The notes under the pieces are model-generated. The model was not told where the DNA came from. It was given only the letters and a program-made list of their open reading frames with translations, and searched no databases. DNA of 64,000 nucleotides, from the NCBI RefSeq assembly GCF_009828055.1, contig NZ_WTYB01000004.1, forward strand, positions 1 to 64,000. Reading direction: 5' to 3'. The stretch comes from Erythrobacter ramosus. Lineage in GTDB: Bacteria > Pseudomonadota > Alphaproteobacteria > Sphingomonadales > Sphingomonadaceae. The position numbers were made by a program, and so were the translations under genes. Positions 56,119-64,000 of this stretch are shown here, one piece after another (position 1 is the first letter of the stretch; every line of letters starts with the position of its first letter).

Positions 56119-57348
56119 ATGGCCGACCCCGATTTCGCCTTTGATCGCGAAGCCCTTAGCCGGGCGCTTGAACTCATGGGCGGGAAAAGCGAGGGCGGTG
56201 AGGGCGCGCCTTCCATGCCTGCCGAAATGCCGGAGTTGGGGCTCGGCGGGCAAGCCACGTTGGATTTTCTTGCGCCCGCAGTTCTCGGCAAGGCCAGCGC
56301 GCTGGGCGATGCGACCGCATTTGCCCATATGGATCCGCCCACACCGTGGATCACCTGGGCGACGACCTTATGGAACGCATCGGTCAACCAGAACCTGCTT
56401 CATCCGGCAACCGCCCCGACGGCGCGTGAGATCGAACACAGGGTAATCGACTGGCTCACGCCATTCTTCGGAATGAGCGGCGGGCACATGGTGCCCGGAT
56501 CGACAATCGCCAATCTCACTGCGCTGTGGGCGGCGCGGGAATGTGCGGGGGTCAAAGAGGTGGTCTATGGAGAGTCCGCCCATTTGTCCGTAGGCAAGGC
56601 GGCCCACATTCTCGGCCTCGCCGCGCGTCCACTCCCCTGCGGGCCATCGGGCGCGCTTGTGCCGAAGGCGGTGCCTGAGGACCTGCGGCACACGGCTCTG
56701 GTGCTGACCGCAGGCACGACCAGCACGGGCGCGGTCGACGATTTGTCACTGTGCGGACGCGCCGCTTGGACCCATGTCGATGCGGCATGGGCTGGGCCCT
56801 TGCGGCTCAGCCAAGCGCACGCGCACGTGCTCTCCGGCATCGAGGGGGCGGATTCGGTAGCGGTGTCGGCGCACAAATGGCTGTTTCAGCCCAAGGAGTC
56901 CGCCTTCGTGCTCTTTCGCGATGCAGCCAGAGCGCACGATGCGATTTCCTTCGGCGGTGCCTACCTTGCCGCGCCAAATGTCGGGGTTCTGGGCTCCCAC
57001 GGCGCGACCGCCGTTCCGCTCCTTGCCACCCTGCTCGCGTGGGGACGGCAGGGGACGGCCACCCGTATCGACGCCCTGATGGCGGCGGCGAGCGAGCTTG
57101 CATCCCTTATACTGTCCCACGACCAGCTCGAACTTCTGGCTATGCCGCAGACCGGAGTGGTGGTCTGGCGTCCGAAGAGAACGGACCTCACCGAACCACT
57201 GTTTGCCGCAATGCCGCCGGGATCATGTTCGGTCACCAACCTGGGCGGCGAACGCTGGCTGCGCAATGTCGCGGCTAACCCGAACTTCGAGTTGGACGCC
57301 TTCGCGACCGCCATGGAAGTGGCGCTGCGTGGCTTGGGCATCCGATAA
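56119..57348 (+). CDS. PLP-dependent group II amino-acid decarboxylase-like protein
   Basis: A 409-residue pyridoxal-phosphate enzyme of the glutamate/aromatic amino acid decarboxylase fold. The Schiff-base lysine is K253 in SVAVSAHKWLFQPK, the cofactor aspartate lies in WTHVDAAWAGPLRL and TAGTTSTGAVDD near 200 is typical. The N-terminal part SVNQNLLHPATAPTAREIEHRVIDWL is also typical. It is shorter than standard decarboxylases (about 480 residues). The substrate cannot be predicted; sphinganine- or tyrosine-type lyases are alternatives. It has no operon partner. Confidence 0.8.
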   Translation: MADPDFAFDREALSRALELMGGKSEGGEGAPSMPAEMPELGLGGQATLDFLAPAVLGKASALGDATAFAHMDPPTPWITWATTLWNASVNQNLLHPATAPTAREIEHRVIDWLTPFFGMSGGHMVPGSTIANLTALWAARECAGVKEVVYGESAHLSVGKAAHILGLAARPLPCGPSGALVPKAVPEDLRHTALVLTAGTTSTGAVDDLSLCGRAAWTHVDAAWAGPLRLSQAHAHVLSGIEGADSVAVSAHKWLFQPKESAFVLFRDAARAHDAISFGGAYLAAPNVGVLGSHGATAVPLLATLLAWGRQGTATRIDALMAAASELASLILSHDQLELLAMPQTGVVVWRPKRTDLTEPLFAAMPPGSCSVTNLGGERWLRNVAANPNFELDAFATAMEVALRGLGIR

Positions 57349-57500
57349 GCCGCCATTCGCCTATCCACCTAGCATCTGCCATTTCGGCCGCGCTGGCCGA
57401 GTCCCGGAAACGGCCATGCGGGGATTTTCCCCATCACTGCCGCAATCTGCCGTGACGCAGCGACTTTACATCCTTGGCTGATCCCCGCGCTTCCAGACGC

Positions 57501-57539
57501 AAAGGAGGGCGGACGCCTCGCCTAAGGCATCCACCCTCC
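57501..57539 (-). terminator. Candidate terminator of the photosynthesis/hemA transcript
   Basis: On the minus strand GGAGGGTGGATGCCT pairs with AGGCGTCCGCCCTCC (15 positions, two as G-U) around a 6-base loop and is followed by TTT. On the plus strand the two wobbles become C-A mismatches, so the structure suits a minus-strand RNA. It lies about 200 bp after the hemA stop. Confidence 0.55.
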
Positions 57540-57561
57540 ACTCCCGTCCAAGGGAGAGCTG

Positions 57562-57600
57562 ATGAAAGCTAAATCATTTTCCTACTCGGCTGTGGGCTGA
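57562..57600 (+). other. Possible 12-residue mini-ORF with good ribosome site
   Basis: ATG at 57562 reads MKAKSFSYSAVG and stops. GGGAG lies six bases upstream and is itself the 3' arm of a small stem. Nothing downstream on this strand could be controlled by it, as hemA converges. It may be chance. Confidence 0.2.
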
Positions 57601-57735
57601 CAAGACCCGCCGCATGACCCATGCAGCCGTCCCATTCCGTGCCCGTCAGACAGGCGCGGCGGGACGGGGGGTTTCCTCCCCTGGACAGTGTCTCATGTGT
57701 CTCCAACAGCTACGTGCATGACCGGGGGCGCGGCC

Positions 57736-58956
57736 TCAGGCGGCCTGTTCCATCCGGGCGAGTTCGCAATGCGACCAGATCTCGGACAGGGCCTTGATCA
57801 GCCGGTCGATGTCGCCATCGGTGTGCACGGGCGAGGGGGTCACGCGCAGGCGTTCGGTCCCCACGGGCACGGTCGGGTAGTTGATCGGCTGCACGTAGAT
57901 GCCGTGGTTGTCCATCAGCCAGTCGCTGATCATCTTGCACTTCTTGGCGTCGCCCACCATCACCGGGATGATGTGGCTGGGGTTGTCCAAGTGCGGGATG
58001 CCCATGATGTCGAGCGCGCGGCGGACCTGCGCGACGCGCTTCTGCTGAAGCTCGCGCTCGGCGCTGCTGTTCTTGAGGTGGCGGATGCTGGCCGCTGCGC
58101 CCGCTGCGATGGCAGGGGGCAGGGCGGTCGAGAAGATGAAGCCGCTGGCAAAGCTGCGCACGAAATCGACGAGATTCGCGGATGCGGCGATGTAGCCGCC
58201 CATCACGCCGAACGCCTTGCCCAGCGTCCCTTCGATCACGGTGATGCGGTCCATCAGCCCTTCGCGCTCGGCAATCCCGCCACCGCGCGGGCCATAGAGG
58301 CCGACGGCGTGGACTTCATCGATATAGCTCATCGCGCCATGCTTTTCGCAGACGTCGAGGATGTCGGCGATGGGGGCAATGTCGCCGTCCATCGAATAGA
58401 CGCTCTCGAACGCGACCAGCTTCGGAACGTCGGGGCCGTACATCGACAGGAGTTCGTCGAGGTGTGCCGCGTCATTGTGGCGCCACACCTTGTAAGGCGC
58501 GCGGCTGTGGCGGATGCCTTCAATCATCGAGGCGTGGTTGAGCGCGTCCGAGAACACGACGCAGCCGGGGATCTTCGACGCCAGCGTGCCAAGGCCCGCC
58601 CAGTTGGAAACATAGCCGCTGGTGAACAGCAGGGCCGCTTCCTTGTTGTGCAGGTCAGCCAGCTCAGCCTCAAGCAGCACGTGGTGGTGATTGGTGCCCG
58701 AAATGTTGCGTGTGCCGCCCGCACCTGCGCCGCATTCGTCGAGGCAGTCATGCATCGCTTCGAGCACGTCGGGATGCTGGCCCATGCCGAGATAGTCGTT
58801 CGAACACCACACGGTCACCGCCTGGGTTTCGCCTTCGACAAAGCGCGTCGCGTGCGGGAAGCGGCCGCGGTGGCGCTTGATATCGGTGAACACCCGGTAG
58901 CGGCCGTCGGCGCGCACAGTGTCCAGCTCGCCGGCGAAATAGGCTTCGAAGTCCAT
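57736..58956 (-). CDS. hemA: 5-aminolevulinate synthase
   Basis: Condenses glycine and succinyl-CoA to 5-aminolevulinate, the committed step of heme and bacteriochlorophyll synthesis in alphaproteobacteria. The 406-residue PLP enzyme shows [61 protein letters not shown] and the lysine in [14 protein letters not shown]. The ATG at 58956 has GAGGG seven bases upstream; an earlier ATG adds seven residues. It closes the puh-acsF operon, as in other aerobic anoxygenic phototrophs. Confidence 0.95.
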   Translation of the reverse strand: MDFEAYFAGELDTVRADGRYRVFTDIKRHRGRFPHATRFVEGETQAVTVWCSNDYLGMGQHPDVLEAMHDCLDECGAGAGGTRNISGTNHHHVLLEAELADLHNKEAALLFTSGYVSNWAGLGTLASKIPGCVVFSDALNHASMIEGIRHSRAPYKVWRHNDAAHLDELLSMYGPDVPKLVAFESVYSMDGDIAPIADILDVCEKHGAMSYIDEVHAVGLYGPRGGGIAEREGLMDRITVIEGTLGKAFGVMGGYIAASANLVDFVRSFASGFIFSTALPPAIAAGAAASIRHLKNSSAERELQQKRVAQVRRALDIMGIPHLDNPSHIIPVMVGDAKKCKMISDWLMDNHGIYVQPINYPTVPVGTERLRVTPSPVHTDGDIDRLIKALSEIWSHCELARMEQAA

Positions 58957-58987
58957 CGGGGTTCCCTCTGTCGTCATTGTCTTGCTT

Positions 58988-59782
58988 TCAATCTGAATGG
59001 ATCTGCGCCGCAGCCTTCCGCTGCGGCAAAGCCCAGCCCCACAGCATTCCGTCGCGGAATGGCAGGGCGAGGAAAAGGTGTTCGAGCACGCCGAGCAAGC
59101 TCAGAGTGGTCAGCAGGCTCGCGCCCACCATCTCGGCGCTGCCCACCGGCGCTGCGAGCGCGAGGCTGGCGAACCATGCGGTCACCCCGCCTATCCCGGC
59201 GACCGACAGCACCAGCAGCACCGTCATACGGTTCGGGCCGAAATAGGTCTTCAGGTAAGCGAGCTGCTCGGGCAGCATTTCTGAAGTGGAATTGGGCACG
59301 CCGACAAACAGGTTGATCTTCGAGATGAGCCGCATCGCGAACATGAGCACGAACACGGTTGCCCCGATCTGGTTGGGCACGCTCCACGACAGCGAGATCA
59401 GCAGCAACGCGGTGAGCGCCAGAGCGACCTCGTGATGCATCACGGTCGCGGCGGCCTGCCGGAAGCGGGCGACGCCGGTCAGCGATAGATCGGCCAGCCC
59501 TCGGCGCGGCCCGGCCGATGCGCCCGTCAGGAACGAGAGTTCATGCCAGCCCCAAACCATCAGCGCGCCGATAAAGGCCAGGTACACCGCCCACACCTCG
59601 GCCGAGAGCGATGCGACGAGGATCACCACCAGACCGGCGATCCCGGCAATGCTGCCGATCAGCAGGCTGGTCGAGAAGGTCGCGCGCTCACGGTTGTCCG
59701 CCCAGGCAATCAGCCCGGTTGCGACAAACCAGATCGCCACCGTCACGATGAACGGCAAAACATGGCCGCTCCAGCTTACCAC
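58988..59782 (-). CDS. puhE: Putative photosynthetic complex assembly protein PuhE
   Basis: A 264-residue polytopic membrane protein with seven or eight helices, needed for normal photocomplex levels in purple bacteria. The sequence [69 protein letters not shown] and [20 protein letters not shown] is typical of PuhE. It starts with GTG at 59782, overlapping acsF by seven bases. It lies between acsF and hemA as usual. Confidence 0.92.
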   Translation of the reverse strand: MVSWSGHVLPFIVTVAIWFVATGLIAWADNRERATFSTSLLIGSIAGIAGLVVILVASLSAEVWAVYLAFIGALMVWGWHELSFLTGASAGPRRGLADLSLTGVARFRQAAATVMHHEVALALTALLLISLSWSVPNQIGATVFVLMFAMRLISKINLFVGVPNSTSEMLPEQLAYLKTYFGPNRMTVLLVLSVAGIGGVTAWFASLALAAPVGSAEMVGASLLTTLSLLGVLEHLFLALPFRDGMLWGWALPQRKAAAQIHSD

Positions 59783-60837
59783 GCGGGCTGGAGCCTGATC
59801 GAAGCGGGCAGAGCGTTGGACTTGGGCTTTTGCAGATACATCTTGGCAAAGGCGAGGCCAGCGCCGGCCATGCCGGAAGCGCGCTGCAGCAGACCGCCGA
59901 TCCCACCGCGCGCCTTGCCTTCTTCGATGCGCCCGGCAGCGAGACGCAGCTTTTCCATCTGGGTGCGGAAGGCAGGCGCATCAATGTCCAGTTCCACTGG
60001 GAAGACCTGGCGGCTGATCTGGTTGCAGATCTCGAACACCTTGTAGCCATACTCGGTCGGGTCGACCCCGAGCGCGGCGTGGAACAGCGGACGGTTGTGA
60101 TCGCGCACATACATCGTGGCGTAGACCGACAGCAGGAAGAAGCGGACCCACAGCTTGTTGGCGCCTTCCAGAAGCTTAGGATCGGCGCGCAGCAGCATGG
60201 CAAAAGCCTCACCATGGCGGAACTCGTCGTTGCACCATTCCTCGAACCAGTCGAAGATCGGGTGGAACTTGTATTGCGGGTTCTGAGCCAGATGGCGGAA
60301 GATGGTGATGTAGCGCGCGTAGCCGATCTTCTCCGACAGATAGACCGCGTAGAAGATGAACTTCGGCTTGAAATACGTGTATTTCTTGGTCTTCGTCAGA
60401 TAGCCCAGATCGACGCCGATGCCGGCATCCTTCAGGCTTTCGTTGATGAAACCGGCATGCCGGCTTTCATCGCGGGCGAGCAGGCGGAACAGCTGCTTCA
60501 CATCCGGGTTTTTGGTGCGCTTGGCGATCTCGGCATAGAGCACGCAGCCCGAAAACTCGCTCGTCATCGAACTGACGAGGAAATCGGTGAACTCCTTGCG
60601 CAGCGCGGGCTCGAGACCCTCGATCACGCCCTTGAAGCGGTCCGAGTGCTTGAAGTGCAGCTTGTTGGGATCACCCACCATGTCGGCGATCAACTGGTCC
60701 CATTCGCGCCGCACGCGGCTGATGTCGATGGCATCAAGCGCGTCATAATCGGTGGTGTAGAAACGCGGGGTCAGCATCGTGTCCTGCGTCGCGATCGCCA
60801 TCGCTTCTTCGCTGGTCATCGGCTTGTAGGCGTTCAT
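59776..60837 (-). CDS. acsF: Aerobic Mg-protoporphyrin IX monomethyl ester oxidative cyclase
   Basis: Oxygen-dependent di-iron cyclase that forms the fifth ring of bacteriochlorophyll. The 353-residue protein begins with [20 protein letters not shown] and carries the two iron-binding helix motifs, [14 protein letters not shown]...[13 protein letters not shown] and [18 protein letters not shown]. The oxygen-dependent enzyme confirms an aerobic phototroph. Its start overlaps the preceding small gene by four bases. Confidence 0.96.
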   Translation of the reverse strand: MNAYKPMTSEEAMAIATQDTMLTPRFYTTDYDALDAIDISRVRREWDQLIADMVGDPNKLHFKHSDRFKGVIEGLEPALRKEFTDFLVSSMTSEFSGCVLYAEIAKRTKNPDVKQLFRLLARDESRHAGFINESLKDAGIGVDLGYLTKTKKYTYFKPKFIFYAVYLSEKIGYARYITIFRHLAQNPQYKFHPIFDWFEEWCNDEFRHGEAFAMLLRADPKLLEGANKLWVRFFLLSVYATMYVRDHNRPLFHAALGVDPTEYGYKVFEICNQISRQVFPVELDIDAPAFRTQMEKLRLAAGRIEEGKARGGIGGLLQRASGMAGAGLAFAKMYLQKPKSNALPASIRLQPAW

Positions 60838-61139
60838 TTGATCCTCCCGGCATTGAAACTGACTTCGTAGAGTTCCGCCAGATCAAAATAGGCGGCGACT
60901 TTGGTCAGTCCGCGCATCAGCGGGCTGGCGCGGGTGACAGTCGCGCGGCGTTCGAACACCTGGCGCGTGCCAAACGGGATTTGGATCGGCGCGCCGTGGA
61001 CGCGGACCTTGTCGCCCGGCTGGATAATGACCTCATCGGCCAGTTCGACATGAGCGTGGAAATGCTCGGGGCTCTGCTCTACCGTGATCGTGCAGGGCGT
61101 TTCGAACGAGCTCGCCGTGAGGAAGGAGAATGCCGTCAC
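60834..61139 (-). CDS. Conserved small protein between puhC and acsF
   Basis: A 101-residue soluble protein starting with GTG at 61139. It reads as a beta-rich fold: [45 protein letters not shown] helical end [22 protein letters not shown] follows. It overlaps puhC and acsF by four bases each, so it is an integral part of the operon. I recall an uncharacterised gene at this place in related photosynthesis clusters. HFHAH could bind metal; no function is known. Confidence 0.8.
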   Translation of the reverse strand: MTAFSFLTASSFETPCTITVEQSPEHFHAHVELADEVIIQPGDKVRVHGAPIQIPFGTRQVFERRATVTRASPLMRGLTKVAAYFDLAELYEVSFNAGRIK

Positions 61140-61624
61140 TGCGCCGCGGCCTTGACTGTGAACATGTTGGCATAAACCGCGCGGTTGTCAGGCCCGAAGG
61201 AGCTGACCTCGACACTGAACCCCGTGACCGGATCGGCCAGTGTGAGCGTATCATTGTCCCATTTGGTGAGGGTGAAGGGCACTGCCGGTCCTTCGCCGCG
61301 GATGCGGCGCTGATGGACCAAGCTGCGCACGGTGGCGCGGATGAAGCCGCCTTCGCCCTGGCCGAAGCTGCCGAGCACCTGAGCCGTCGCCCCGTCCTCG
61401 ACGCGCACGGTGCCGTCTTCCTCATCGAAGAAGCGCAGCGTGACCTCGTCCGCGGCCTTAACCCCGGCTGCAGCCCGCGCCTCAGCGGGAACTGACTGAC
61501 GCTCGAAGAAGCCGAGGGTGACAGCCGACGTCAATGCCAGCGCTATGGCAACCATCCCGCCCATTAGCACCAGCGGCGCCTTGTGAACGGTGACTTCGTC
61601 CTTTTCATATTCGCGAACGATCAT
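61136..61624 (-). CDS. puhC: Photosynthetic complex assembly protein PuhC
   Basis: A 162-residue membrane-anchored protein needed for reaction centre/LH1 organisation. One helix (APLVLMGGMVAIALALTSAVTLGFF, residues 16-40) is followed by a periplasmic domain with VTLRFFDEEDGTVRVEDGATAQVLGSFGQGEGGFIRATVRSLVHQR, the family's most conserved stretch. Overlaps puhB (ATGA) and the small gene downstream (GTGA). Confidence 0.92.
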   Translation of the reverse strand: MIVREYEKDEVTVHKAPLVLMGGMVAIALALTSAVTLGFFERQSVPAEARAAAGVKAADEVTLRFFDEEDGTVRVEDGATAQVLGSFGQGEGGFIRATVRSLVHQRRIRGEGPAVPFTLTKWDNDTLTLADPVTGFSVEVSSFGPDNRAVYANMFTVKAAAQ

Positions 61625-62400
61625 GCTGGCGCTCCCTCAAGACTCTGTCCGGCCCGGCCCATGACCGGAGCGAGACGTCCGGCCACAGCCGCACCTGCGC
61701 CCTGAGCTGCGTGCTGACCTGTATGTTGAACGCTGGCGGGGGCGGCTTCCTTGATCTCGGTCAAATTCCGTTCGATCGCGCCATATTGTGCGCGGGCCTC
61801 GGCGATCATCTGCGCCACGTGGGCCGCTTCAGGCACAGCGCGCAGCATCGGCTGGGGCATCGCATAGTGGAACGGGCGCACATGTGGCCACAGCAGCAGC
61901 GTGCTGAGCAGTCGCTCACCAGTCAGTTCAAAAGCAATGTCGCCGTGACCCTTACCGCGTGCGCGGAAGTTGGCGGCCGTGATCTGCTTGAGCGGAAGGT
62001 TGATCCGCGTCTCGATCGCCATGCCGATGCGCATGATCATCCGCGCGTCGGTCAGGATGTAGAGCGTCGTGCGCGCGCTCGCCCAGGCGAGCATATACAG
62101 CAAGCCGACCAGCACCACCCCTAGCCCGGCGGCGACCAGCGCCGCTGTCGAGTTGCCGGTCAGCAATGCAATCACCGAAAGCGCGGCCATGTAGGTCCCG
62201 GCCTTGTGGGCATGGAACGCCGAGCGGGCCAGCAGGCCGACCGTGGGACGGCCCTTCCACAAAACCTTTTCCTCAGGTGCCGGCGTGCCGATCCGGTCGC
62301 CGAAAGCCTTGGGCCCATCATTCTCGAGCGAAGCGTGATCGAGGCCAGTGAGCAGCGACGTTTCCGTCGCTGCTGCACCTGCGGTTTGGTTCAGATCCAT
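61621..62400 (-). CDS. puhB: Photosynthetic complex assembly protein PuhB
   Basis: A 259-residue membrane protein required for reaction centre assembly. The family's PEEKVLWKGRPTVGLLARSAFHAHK near residue 40, two or three helices, and YILTDARMIMRIGMAIETRINLPLKQI near 130 (a PH-like segment) are visible. The C-terminal extension is Ala/Gly-rich. It overlaps puhA by ten bases. Confidence 0.93.
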   Translation of the reverse strand: MDLNQTAGAAATETSLLTGLDHASLENDGPKAFGDRIGTPAPEEKVLWKGRPTVGLLARSAFHAHKAGTYMAALSVIALLTGNSTAALVAAGLGVVLVGLLYMLAWASARTTLYILTDARMIMRIGMAIETRINLPLKQITAANFRARGKGHGDIAFELTGERLLSTLLLWPHVRPFHYAMPQPMLRAVPEAAHVAQMIAEARAQYGAIERNLTEIKEAAPASVQHTGQHAAQGAGAAVAGRLAPVMGRAGQSLEGAPA

Positions 62401-63197
62401 GCTTCAGACCTTTCCGGAGTCGCATACATGTAACCGCCGCCGAAATAGGCCTGGACGCGGTCTTCTTCGTAGCGGGTGATGATGCCAGCGGTTTCGAGCG
62501 TCGGTGCGTTCTCGAACTGCGCGGCGGTGATGGCGTCGATCTCGACGAACTTGGGCTTGTCCTCGATGATCGGCAGCAGCGCGTCGATCAGGCCGTTGCC
62601 GTGGACCGTGGCAACCATCATGGGCGCCAGGACCTTCTTGCCGGTGGTGGTTTCGACTTCGAGGTAACGGATCAGGTGTTCGGCCTGATCGACCCAGATA
62701 TCGCTGACCTTGCCCACGGTCACGCCGTCTGCAGCAACCACCGGCCAGCCAACCAGCTGCGGATCCTGCGGCGAGACGATGATCTCGTGGCTGGCAGCGA
62801 TCGGAACGATGCGCGGACGACCATCGAAGGTGAGGTCGGGATACTTGGAGCGGTTGGCAAAGGCGGCCGGGCCCATGCCATCGATCATCGGATCGCCAGT
62901 CGGCACCAGCGGCGCTCCAGCGGAGCGGAAGGCCGGCACGCCGGGGACGTTGATGTCATCGCGGGCGACGTCTTCCGGCACATAGGTGCCGCGGCCATTC
63001 GGCAGTTGGAAGGTCTTCTTGCCCGCATCGAACAGGCTGCCGGGGTGAATCTTGCCGGTGCCCTCATCTTCGAGCGGGTAGCCCTCACGGCGGCTTTCGC
63101 GGTTCAGGTAGAACACCAGCGCGATGAAGAATCCGAAAAACAGCAGGAAGGTGAGTTCGGCAACATCGAAGGTGCCGACGATATAGGCAGCGTTCAT
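62391..63197 (-). CDS. puhA: Photosynthetic reaction centre H subunit
   Basis: The H subunit caps the cytoplasmic face of the type II reaction centre. The 268 residues have one N-terminal membrane helix (VAELTFLLFFGFFIALVFYLNRESRREGYPLE) and a PRC-barrel cytoplasmic domain with DPMIDGMGPAAFANRSKYPD, VGWPVVAADGVTVGKVSDIWVDQAEHLIRYLEV and ALLPIIEDKPKFVEIDAITAAQF. These features are unambiguous. It lies downstream of lhaA on one strand. Confidence 0.97.
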   Translation of the reverse strand: MNAAYIVGTFDVAELTFLLFFGFFIALVFYLNRESRREGYPLEDEGTGKIHPGSLFDAGKKTFQLPNGRGTYVPEDVARDDINVPGVPAFRSAGAPLVPTGDPMIDGMGPAAFANRSKYPDLTFDGRPRIVPIAASHEIIVSPQDPQLVGWPVVAADGVTVGKVSDIWVDQAEHLIRYLEVETTTGKKVLAPMMVATVHGNGLIDALLPIIEDKPKFVEIDAITAAQFENAPTLETAGIITRYEEDRVQAYFGGGYMYATPERSEAWI

Positions 63198-63270
63198 TTC
63201 ATATTCCTCTCATGGAGCAATCCGGCTGGGGCGGAGCCGGCCAAGGATCGGGACGGGCGGGCACAGGTAA

Positions 63271-64000
63271 TCATGTCGGAAACTCAACAAGCCCAAAGGG
63301 CTGGGCGAGTGGGTCTTCGGCGTCGTCCGGCAGGCGGCGTTGGTGGCTGACCAGCGGGCCGATTGCGGCAAGGCCGATAAGCAGAAGAGCGATCTCGAGG
63401 ATGTAGACAGAGCCATATCCGGTGGCGCGCATGGCGATGCTGGCGGTCTGATCGCCGCTTTGCAGCAGCGCTGCGATCCCGTCGCGCATCAGGCCCCCTA
63501 TGGCGATGCCCAATCCGGCGCAGGTCGCCTGCACCGCGCCCCATGCGCCCAGCGCAAGGCCGGCAGTCTGATGTTTGGCCAGGCTCATCGCTTCCATCAG
63601 GGTGCCGACCGAGAACAACCCGAGGCCGACCCCGATGGTCAGCGCACCGGCATACAGCATCAGCGGCGCGCCGAAGGGGCCAGCGAACAGCACCAGCAGA
63701 AAGGCGTTGATCCCGACCACCAGCCCGGCCCCGGCGAGCCGGAGCGGATCCCAGCCGCGTGCCAGCGCCCGGCCCGAAAGCATGAACCCGAACAGCGAGC
63801 CAAGCGCCCAGGCGCCCGTAAGTCCAGTAGTCGCACCAACCGAAAGGCCGAGGATTTCGCCGCCATAGGGCTCAAGCAGCGCGTCCTGCATGGCAAAGCC
63901 CGCTGCGCCGATGCCAATCGCAGTCAGCAAGCGGGCGTTGCGGCCATCGGTGATGAAGGCCTGCCAGATTTCCTTGAACGTCGCCGTCTCGCGCTCGGGC
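63271..64000 (-). CDS. lhaA: PucC/LhaA-family light-harvesting assembly protein, C-terminal part
   Basis: The last 242 residues of an MFS-like (BCD family) membrane protein that promotes assembly of the LH1 antenna. The gene enters from the right edge. The diagnostic GFAMQDALLEPYGGEILGLSVGATTGLTGAWALG is near residue 35 of the visible part, followed by about six membrane helices and a cytoplasmic tail. Place before puhA identifies it as lhaA rather than pucC; the N-terminus and the bch genes expected beyond lie outside. Confidence 0.92.
   Translation of the reverse strand, partial: PERETATFKEIWQAFITDGRNARLLTAIGIGAAGFAMQDALLEPYGGEILGLSVGATTGLTGAWALGSLFGFMLSGRALARGWDPLRLAGAGLVVGINAFLLVLFAGPFGAPLMLYAGALTIGVGLGLFSVGTLMEAMSLAKHQTAGLALGAWGAVQATCAGLGIAIGGLMRDGIAALLQSGDQTASIAMRATGYGSVYILEIALLLIGLAAIGPLVSHQRRLPDDAEDPLAQPFGLVEFPT

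Larger units (their letters stand above)
57349..57735. other. 387-bp intergenic region with several hairpins, unassigned
   Basis: Gap between the convergent decarboxylase and hemA genes. It holds a long hairpin (57504-57539), a short CTTCCC-type stem CTCCC/GGGAG at 57541-57556, and a stem GCCGTCCC/GGGACGG further on. A 12-codon reading frame at 57562-57600 lies between them. I matched none of this to a known riboswitch or RNA family. Confidence 0.5.

Noticed and set aside
57349..57735. Possible tmRNA, RNase P RNA, cobalamin or SAM-type riboswitch
   Set aside because: A GAUGAAAGCUAAAUC stretch and GAGGAAAC looked suggestive, but the remaining conserved elements of these RNAs are missing.
57688..59316. 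542-codon plus-strand frame
   Set aside because: Antisense to hemA and puhE, both certain genes.

Overview
The window is GC-rich, densely coded bacterial DNA. It reads as an aerobic anoxygenic phototroph of the Sphingomonadales, most likely an Erythrobacteraceae member (Erythrobacter/Porphyrobacter type). The main evidence is the right end (57.7-64.0 kb), which holds the photosynthesis order lhaA-puhA-puhB-puhC-orf-acsF-puhE-hemA on the minus strand. The alphaproteobacterial housekeeping genes (ATP12 chaperone, Mla operon with a STAS-like MlaE, gatCAB, ALAS-type hemA) and the TonB receptor/tryptophan-halogenase/alpha-glucan gene set agree with this.

Layout. 0-2.4 kb: the N-terminal part of ugd, a PPP-type phosphatase and a SIMPL-domain protein (minus). 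2.5-9.3 kb: gloA, an NfrB-like glycosyltransferase with a barrel-like partner, a TSUP exporter with a TIGR02186-like protein, and a HerA-type ATPase. 9.3-13.0 kb: a palindromic repeat, queE and valS (minus). 13.1-16.7 kb: the lipid-trafficking operon mlaE-mlaF-mlaD-auxiliary lipoprotein. 16.7-20.6 kb: a tight minus operon (ATP12, small membrane protein, HAD phosphatase, PaiB-like, RluA, CrcB). 20.8-26.7 kb: rpsU, FKBP, gatC, gatA, a 51-aa membrane protein, gatB, an alpha/beta hydrolase and trmL. 26.7-31.0 kb: a TolC/HlyD/ABC secretion-like operon whose ABC subunit has lost its ATPase motifs. 31.2-38.1 kb: two flavoproteins (one fused to a VTT membrane domain), a nucleoside transporter, a CDP-alcohol phosphatidyltransferase, a DUF1499 protein and a membrane-anchored cytochrome c.

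38.2-55.2 kb is an alpha-glucan (starch/maltodextrin) utilisation island: a TonB-dependent receptor, two flavin-dependent halogenase-family proteins, a DUF6445-like putative Fe(II)/2OG oxygenase, a LacI regulator, three GH13 enzymes, an MFS sugar transporter and a GH97 alpha-glucosidase. Palindromes of the type TTTGCAAA-centre-TTTGCAAA occur in the divergent amylase/MFS promoter region and again inside the DUF6445 gene, and a different LacI-like palindrome precedes the TonB receptor. I infer that oligosaccharides cross the outer membrane through the receptor, are trimmed in the periplasm by secreted GH13/GH97 enzymes, enter by the MFS carrier and are finished by the leaderless cytoplasmic GH13 enzyme, under control of the LacI protein.

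55.4-57.7 kb holds a DUF2239 gene behind a repeated operator-like element, an orphan PLP decarboxylase, and a 387-bp intergenic region with several hairpins that I could not assign. No tRNA, rRNA, CRISPR array, IS element or prophage was recognised. Four REP-like palindromic intergenic elements are present. All assignments come from reading the sequence; no database search was possible.
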